DNA from: Arsenophonus sp046530935
GTDB lineage: Bacteria; Pseudomonadota; Gammaproteobacteria; Enterobacterales; Enterobacteriaceae
Assembly: GCA_046530935.1 (NCBI GenBank)
Contig: JBHEQW010000082.1
Location: 1 to 11,886 of the forward strand
Direction of reading: 5' to 3'
DNA length: 11,886 nucleotides
Made by a program: the position numbers and the translations under genes. Below the pieces are notes generated by a model that made no database searches, was not told the DNA's origin, and saw nothing but the letters and a program-made list of their open reading frames with translations. This document shows positions 7,731 through 11,886 of the stretch, piece after piece (positions within the stretch are counted from its first letter, which is position 1; every line of letters starts with the position of its first letter).

Positions 7731-8583
7731 GCACTATGATTTCTATAGCTTACAACTAATGTAGTAGTAATTGCTTTTGTTTCAGAATCGCCACATTGCT
7801 ACTTAATACCAGCTTGGCTGGGAAATGAAGCTTAAAATTCACTAATCGTTCTAGGTGTTTCCTCATCAAGTTAACTTGAGTGTTGAATTTTATCATAATC
7901 ATATTTCTGAAAACATTTTTGGATAATTAATATACTATCCTGCGTATAGGCTGATCTAGATGCCAGATATTTTTTAATAGTTATTTCATCTGCCAACGCT
8001 TAAATACCACCCTTACATAAACGTTCCAATTGGAATAGTTTACCTAGATCATACTTTCTTAATGGATCAAGATCGCTATGTGCTAAGAAATTAGCTTGGG
8101 TTATCTTATAACTTTTTATGATATTTTTAGATAAAATAAATAATAGCAGAAATTTGTTGTTCATTAAAAGAATGCCAGACCTTATTGCCAAGCATATCTT
8201 CAGCAAATCATTTATTAACTATTTCGATACCAACAGAGAGCTATCATTAAGATTAAGCCTACTGTTACAATTACTTAATCCTGCATGAAATGCTATTTTA
8301 TTCTCAGAAAACATGTTAAATATGATATATTTTCCATTTTTTATTTTTGAGAATTCTAGAATAAGATAATGAGCACTTACTTTTTGTTTGATTTAAAATT
8401 TGCAATGAGCAAGCGGTATTACACTGCCGTATAATAAAATATTAAAATTTTCACTCGATCATCATTTTAGCTTATAGATGAAAAAAATTTATCGATATAA
8501 TAATTACCGCTATCAACCATAGCGTTTTTAGACGAACAATCAACTATTGTTAGCAACAATACCATCATAAACAAGTTTCGCAT
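7727..8583 (-). pseudogene. amiD: AmiD, N-acetylmuramoyl-L-alanine amidase lipoprotein, decayed
   Basis: AmiD is a zinc amidase anchored in the outer membrane that cuts the bond between N-acetylmuramic acid (or anhydro-MurNAc) and the peptide stem during murein recycling. The span is about 285 codons against 276 in E. coli. It starts MRNLFMMVLLLTIVDCSSKN, a lipoprotein signal with Cys16, although Asp before Cys is atypical. Then come VKILIFYYTA, SAHYLILEFSK, IIFNMFSENKIAFHAGLSN, LNLNDSS, VGIEIVN (after removing a CT duplication), KSYKITQANFLAHSDLDPLR, KYDLGKLF, ASRSAYTQDSILIIQKCF, KYDYD and DSETKAITTTLVVSY. The His and Asp ligands (AHSD, YDLG) remain, but the first zinc His in the family's IHYTA is Tyr (FYYTA). 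Stops at IS-stop-NDDR, TAV-stop and elsewhere confirm it is dead. In E. coli amiD sits near artP; none of those neighbours is seen here. Confidence 0.93.
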
Positions 8584-8824
8584 AATAATCTGCATATAAG
8601 TGTTTGATACCAACTCATTATAAAAGCATTACTTCTCATACACTCTACTTGATACATCTAAATAAATTAGGTAAAAACTTTTTACTATGCGCTTAGTTTT
8701 AAGAACACCAGCTTATTAATGTCTCCATTTTTATAATTTAAAAGATTAAACTATTTATAATGCCTTAGTTTATTTATATCTTAACAATAAGAATTATTAA
8801 CAAATCTGGTCTATGACGGGCAGG
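8584..8824. other. AT-rich spacer upstream of amiD
   Basis: I see no readable gene in this stretch on either strand. It would contain the amiD promoter, but no convincing -35/-10 pair stands out. There is no clear ribosome binding site before the amiD ATG at 8583, nor before the alternative in-frame ATG at 8595. Confidence 0.4.
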
Positions 8825-9185
8825 ATATATGTTTAACTATGATGATTGTGAATTTCTTCTCAATCCTTAAATTATACGTTGGTTAGCCTTATGGTCAAAA
8901 ACACCAGGAAAAATCCATTAACTGGTTCTTCAGCTTTTCTGCTCATAGTAAAGCAGCTTCAATAGCATTAAAAGGCTTCTTGTTCTTGAACCATACTTCT
9001 TCGCACGTCGGCTTTGTGGCTTCAGTGTCGTAAAAACAGATTCAATCTCGGATTCGTCCTTCTTATTGGCTCTCAGTAAACTGATGAGAACTCGTAGAAT
9101 ATCAGCAGTTCTTCTAGATCTTTCTCTAGATGTTTCATTATTGCTGCAGGATAATTCGCTAAAAATCTTAGTAACAAAACATGAA
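8825..9185 (-). pseudogene. IS256-family transposase, C-terminal fragment
   Basis: IS256 (mutator-like) transposases are DDE enzymes. This fragment holds roughly the last 120 residues on the minus strand. In order it reads YPAAIMKHLEKDLEELLIFY and EFSSVY, then after a shift EIESVFTTLKPQSRRAKKYG, SRTRSLLMLLKL, AEKLKNQLMDF and a degraded tail. The family block is LEKDREELLAFYDFPAEHW, TTNPIESTFATVRHRTKRTK, GCGSR, FKL, AEK and LNG. The catalytic Glu of the NPIES block is kept. The 5' two-thirds is missing: at about 9185 the sequence switches to block copy C on the opposite strand. Either this end is a deletion junction or the element is inserted against copy C. The plus-strand open frame at 9066-9278 is mostly antisense to it. 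Confidence 0.85.
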
Positions 9186-10700
9186 TATAGAACACTATTG
9201 TGTAAGCGTCGTGCAGCTACACTCTGTTTTTTGAATGTTAATGATCTGAATACTTTTTTATACTATGCGATATGTTAATTTTTTAAGGAATTCATGCAAA
9301 TGGTATGGTTCGGGATAAATATCCTAGAAAGTAAATCGAATAAAATCAGCAAGACAACATGCGACTTTACGTACGTATACACCGCCAATGTTTATTTAAA
9401 TCGTTTTATGATCTAGGTCCAAAACTTAATGATAACAGCATAAATGAATTATAACATATGTAGTGATTTTATGACCTACTAAAATAGGCCATACAAGAAT
9501 GACTACGAGACTCTCGGTCTATAATTTTTCTAAATAGAAAAGTATTATCCATCTTTCATAATTATTCTTAGTTTTTAGCAATTTGCAAGGACAAGCAGAT
9601 GACACTGGATACAACTGCATTTAGTGGCAATCACTAAGAAAGTATGCTTGTCAATAAATTTATCGCATATATTGGAACTATGTGTATAATCCAACGTCTC
9701 TTTTTCCTACTGATAGAAATATAAAGATAACTTGGATAATATGCTTAACGAATACTGATAGACTGTGATGACGATTTATATTTCTCTGGCAAGATACTTA
9801 GAGAATAAGTTGTGCAGATGGATATCTTCCATCAAAACTAAACTGCTTTTCATCAGTGATAAAAACTGGAATAAATTTCTTAAAAAAACATGGAAAAAGT
9901 GTAAAGTCGTTGACAAGTCTATCTGTATACTATATATAAGTGAATACTTACCTGAAGCACTTTTGCCATGAAGTGTGGAGGGTAGTGCTCCTTCTGGAGG
10001 ACTACTCATCTGTTTCTTCTAAATGTTCCAACGCCTTTTTTTGAGAAATCTGTAAGTCAAAATTCTGCAGTTTATGCGGTTTTAAAGCCAGGTAGCAGTG
10101 GATAGATCATAGCAGGTTCATATTTTACCAAACCGAAACTAGCAACACATTAGGTTCATTAATACTCAATCTTCTTTGGACTTTTTCAACAATAACTTGC
10201 TTTTCTAACTCAACTCTCTCTTTGTCGCAAGCACCAACTATATACTGTAGTGTTGAGACAAAACATGGTATATAATAAGATATTTTCTATACATCTTGCA
10301 TACTTATGGTCAACAAGTCAATCAACATTTTTTTGTTCATGTCTCCATTATCAGTGTCGGGTTAGATATTAAACGTTTTATAATGTGAGGCGTTCTTCAA
10401 AAAAAGAGAGTCAAAGTAATTTAACGAGTCACTATTATTCGATTGTTGTATCACAGCTATAATCTGATAAATCATAGTGAAGGGTTTGTCTTCCTGGGTT
10501 TAAGCATGCTCGCACTAAGAAGCAATGTTAGCGTTACCTGAAGACACAGCATGTATATTACTATTAAACTGCACTTTACTAAAAAGATAAAAATGCAGTG
10601 ATATAGTGCGTGAAATATATTTGGGCACTATATTATTATTACCCATATTCTAGCTAGGCATATTAAAATGATGCGTTATTATGGTTTCTTGTCGAATTGG
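9186..10700 (+). pseudogene. Module X of duplicated block, copy C
   Basis: This is a decayed plus-strand gene about 1.5 kb long, the inverted partner of the region at 560-2130. Readable pieces in order are SFYDLGPKLNDNSIN (near 9400-9450), a FHNYS stretch near 9555-9570 aligned with copy A HDYSGFS, ESMLVNKFIAYIG (near 9640-9675), MTIYISLARYLENKLCRW, KTKLLFISDKNWNKFLKKTW and VVDKSICILYISEYLPEALL (all within 9768-9971, the longest open stretch), KSVSQNSAVYAVLKPGSS (near 10047-10099), VHILPNRN (near 10118-10140) and SSLDFFNNN (near 10170-10195). The order matches copy A. Its beginning is cut at the IS256 fragment near 9185. The family is unrecognised. The overlapping minus-strand frame at 9776-10009 is a shadow. 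Confidence 0.6.
9922..9939 (+). repeat. 18-bp direct repeat, first copy, promoter-like
   Basis: The 18 bases tctgtatactatatataa occur exactly here and again at 11482-11499. In this copy TTGACA at 9910-9915 and TATATA at 9933-9938 are 17 bases apart, an ideal sigma-70 arrangement. The site falls inside the module X reading (VDKSICILYISEY), so it is probably coincidental to coding sequence; promoter function is only a possibility. Confidence 0.35.
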
Positions 10701-10702
10701 AA

Positions 10703-10708
10703 AGGAGG
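10703..10708 (+). promoter_or_regulatory. Ribosome binding site of module Y, copy C
   Basis: AGGAGG within AAAGGAGGTG lies nine bases before the codon slot 10718-10720. That slot is TTA here but ATG in the aligned copy A sequence (529-527). The two copies therefore complement each other in defining the start of module Y. Confidence 0.6.
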
Positions 10709-10717
10709 TGTAGTTAT

Positions 10718-10940
10718 TTACCAAAGGTGTATAAGGCGCTGTGGATGATGGCTCGCAAAAAAAATTTGAAAAAAGAGTTCGCTTTTCTTCTGAAATAATT
10801 CCTGCGTAAAGATCCGTACAAATGAATTATATATGGCGACAGATGGCTACTTTTCAACCATTATTTTGTGGGAAACAAGCAACACAGAATTGTTATCAGA
10901 AAGAATGCATAAAATTGGAAAATGATGATTGTTAAGCTAA
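10718..10940 (+). pseudogene. Module Y of duplicated block, copy C
   Basis: After the lost start codon (TTA) the frame reads PKVYKALWMMARKKNLKKEF then AFLLK to a TAA at 10796-10798. It continues in the same frame as FLRKDPYK, a TGA, IIYGDRWLLFNHYFV and so on to TAA near 10912. After a shift LLSERMHKIGK is readable near 10891-10923. Copy A gives KVYKSLEMRHFAKK, EFLRTNLYKCI, DRLLFINH and LLSERMHEIEK, so the two copies confirm one another. The ancestral product was probably 70-75 residues, basic and soluble. I do not recognise it. Confidence 0.55.
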
Positions 10941-10944
10941 ATCT

Positions 10945-11886
10945 ATGGTTAATGTTTCTAACATTAGTGCATTAGCTCAAAGAATACATACTCCTATGAA
11001 GTTTTTCACTTGCAATAACTAGACACACTAAACAGATTCTATTTCCTTTTAATAATAATGGATGGCTTTTGCTATTCACTGAAAGAGCGTTTCAATTTTA
11101 TAACTATCAAGAGCTGTATTATAGCGTGTATCACGCCTTTCTGCTAGCCAGATCTCAGCAGCTCAGTCTTAACTTTCTGTTGTATGACATTTTGGAGATA
11201 AAGCCACCATATTAGCTGTTTTGTGTACAGAACAGAGTTAGTTGTGCATGTCCCGGAATATCTTTACTATTGCATTCTAAAAACTAATGCACAGTTGGCA
11301 GTGGCAAGGTTGAAAGATACGGTTAATCAATATATCTACTAGTATGTAATTGATAAGTTTGGCCAAGTTCGCTTCTGAGTATTGATAACCATATTCAACT
11401 GCAACGAGCTCTCCGTACGTCCATCCTTAATGACTCCAATAGTTAGTAGAATGCAAATGAAATCATATTGTCTTACAGTAGTCTGTATACTATATATAAA
11501 AAGATATATGTGGCGTGTATCGCTTAAATCAAGCAGGCACCATTGCCTCTGAGCTTCAAATCATTACTTTTTTATCTAGAAGACCAACCACAAAATTGTT
11601 TCATGAAAATCATCTGTGAAAATGTTATACCTTTGCAGGTATAGCTATGCTTGAGGCAACTCTTCGAGGCTCTTTGCGTGCTTCAGATAAAATGTTGGTA
11701 GAAATGAATTGTTGAAGCATATTATATTGCAGCTGCAATCTCTCTTGCCTTTTAGGCACTTTAATCTCAACATTGCCAATATAACTTTAGTTTGTATATA
11801 GTTCTTGCTCTGGCAAATAACTATTATGGATGAGTTTCTGCAAAGGATCGCAGATAATATCTGATTTTTCAGATACCTATAGTTGG
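10945..11886 (+). pseudogene. Module Z of duplicated block, copy C, partial
   Basis: This plus-strand remnant runs to the right edge of the window. An ATG at 10945 opens MVNVSNISALAQRIHTPMKF before a TAG. In other frames LLFTERAFQFYNYQELYYSV, HAFLLARSQQLSLNFLLYD (near 11070-11190), VHVPEYLYYCILKTNAQLAV then ARLKDTVNQYIY (near 11245-11340), NQAGTIASELQIITFLSRR (near 11528-11585) and AGIAMLEATLRGSLRASDKM (near 11635-11695) are readable. The early part matches the reverse complement of 1-300, and the later part matches copy B (3850-4440 minus). It may be more than one gene. The well-kept pieces with polar, alanine- and leucine-rich character look like real former coding sequence, but no family is recognised. 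Confidence 0.5.
11482..11499 (+). repeat. 18-bp direct repeat, second copy
   Basis: This is an exact second copy of the 18-bp sequence at 9922-9939. It lacks a TTGACA at matching distance; the nearest similar hexamer is TTGTCT at 11468-11473 with a 19-base gap. Confidence 0.4.

Larger units (their letters stand above)
9186..11240 (+). repeat. Right arm of large diverged inverted repeat (copy C)
   Basis: This arm is the partner of 1-2130 in opposite orientation, with anchors in the same order and only small length differences. The similarity begins where the IS256 fragment ends near 9185. It stops near 11240 only because copy A runs off the window; beyond that point copy C continues to match copy B. 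The arms enclose about 7 kb holding hsp20, copy B, nuc, IS481, amiD and IS256. Confidence 0.7.

Noticed and set aside
9066..9278. 70-codon plus-strand open frame
   Set aside because: Most of it is antisense to the IS256 LEKDLEELLIFY and ESVFTTLK region; the end enters copy C in a frame not supported by the other copies.
9776..10009. 77-codon minus-strand open frame
   Set aside because: It is antisense to the longest preserved piece of module X in copy C, whose plus-strand reading is supported by copy A.
1..11886. CRISPR array, tRNA or rRNA genes
   Set aside because: No regularly spaced identical repeats were seen, and no tRNA-like TPsiC loop with CCA or conserved rRNA segment stood out on either strand by eye.

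Overview
The window is a gene graveyard. No reading frame in about 11.9 kb looks like an intact, full-length gene, yet many remnants can be rebuilt by joining short same-strand open pieces across frameshifts and stops. The DNA is visibly AT-rich. Four remnants can be named from protein motifs: a small heat-shock protein of the IbpA/Hsp20 type, a periplasmic Nuc-type phospholipase D family endonuclease, the lipoprotein amidase AmiD, and two transposases (IS481 and IS256 families). AmiD and the IbpA-like protein point to a gammaproteobacterium of the Enterobacterales. Near-total pseudogenization with low GC fits a recently host-restricted insect endosymbiont, for example a Serratia symbiotica- or Sodalis-like lineage. 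The organism is inferred, not proven.

Layout. 1-2130 (minus): copy A of an unidentified multi-gene block (modules called X, Y and Z here), running off the left edge. 2131-2612: unassigned. 2613-3109 (minus): hsp20 pseudogene with a preserved Shine-Dalgarno sequence, a lost start codon and a plausible sigma-32 promoter. About 3246-5180 (minus): copy B of the block, internally deleted. 5284-5807 (minus): nuc/PLD pseudogene. 5898-6158 and about 6165-6891 (minus): two unidentified decayed genes, the second with a perfect Shine-Dalgarno sequence and an ATA in the start position. About 6920-7730 (plus): IS481-family transposase remnant, meeting amiD tail to tail. 7727-8583 (minus): amiD pseudogene. 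About 8825-9185 (minus): IS256-family transposase fragment. About 9186-11886 (plus): copy C of the block, running off the right edge.

The main structural point is that copies A and C form a very large, diverged inverted repeat. At least 2.0 kb at the left end matches the reverse complement of the right end at spaced anchors throughout, with copy B a third, same-strand relative of A. A, B and C are probably paralogous remnants of one operon or element that inactivated and decayed independently. I could not name its products.

Functionally nothing here is likely to be expressed as working protein. Its value is as a record of decay: start codons lost while ribosome binding sites survive, a zinc ligand lost in AmiD, and mobile elements lying against the damaged genes. 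All alignments and translations were done by eye, and coordinates given as approximate may be off by tens of bases.
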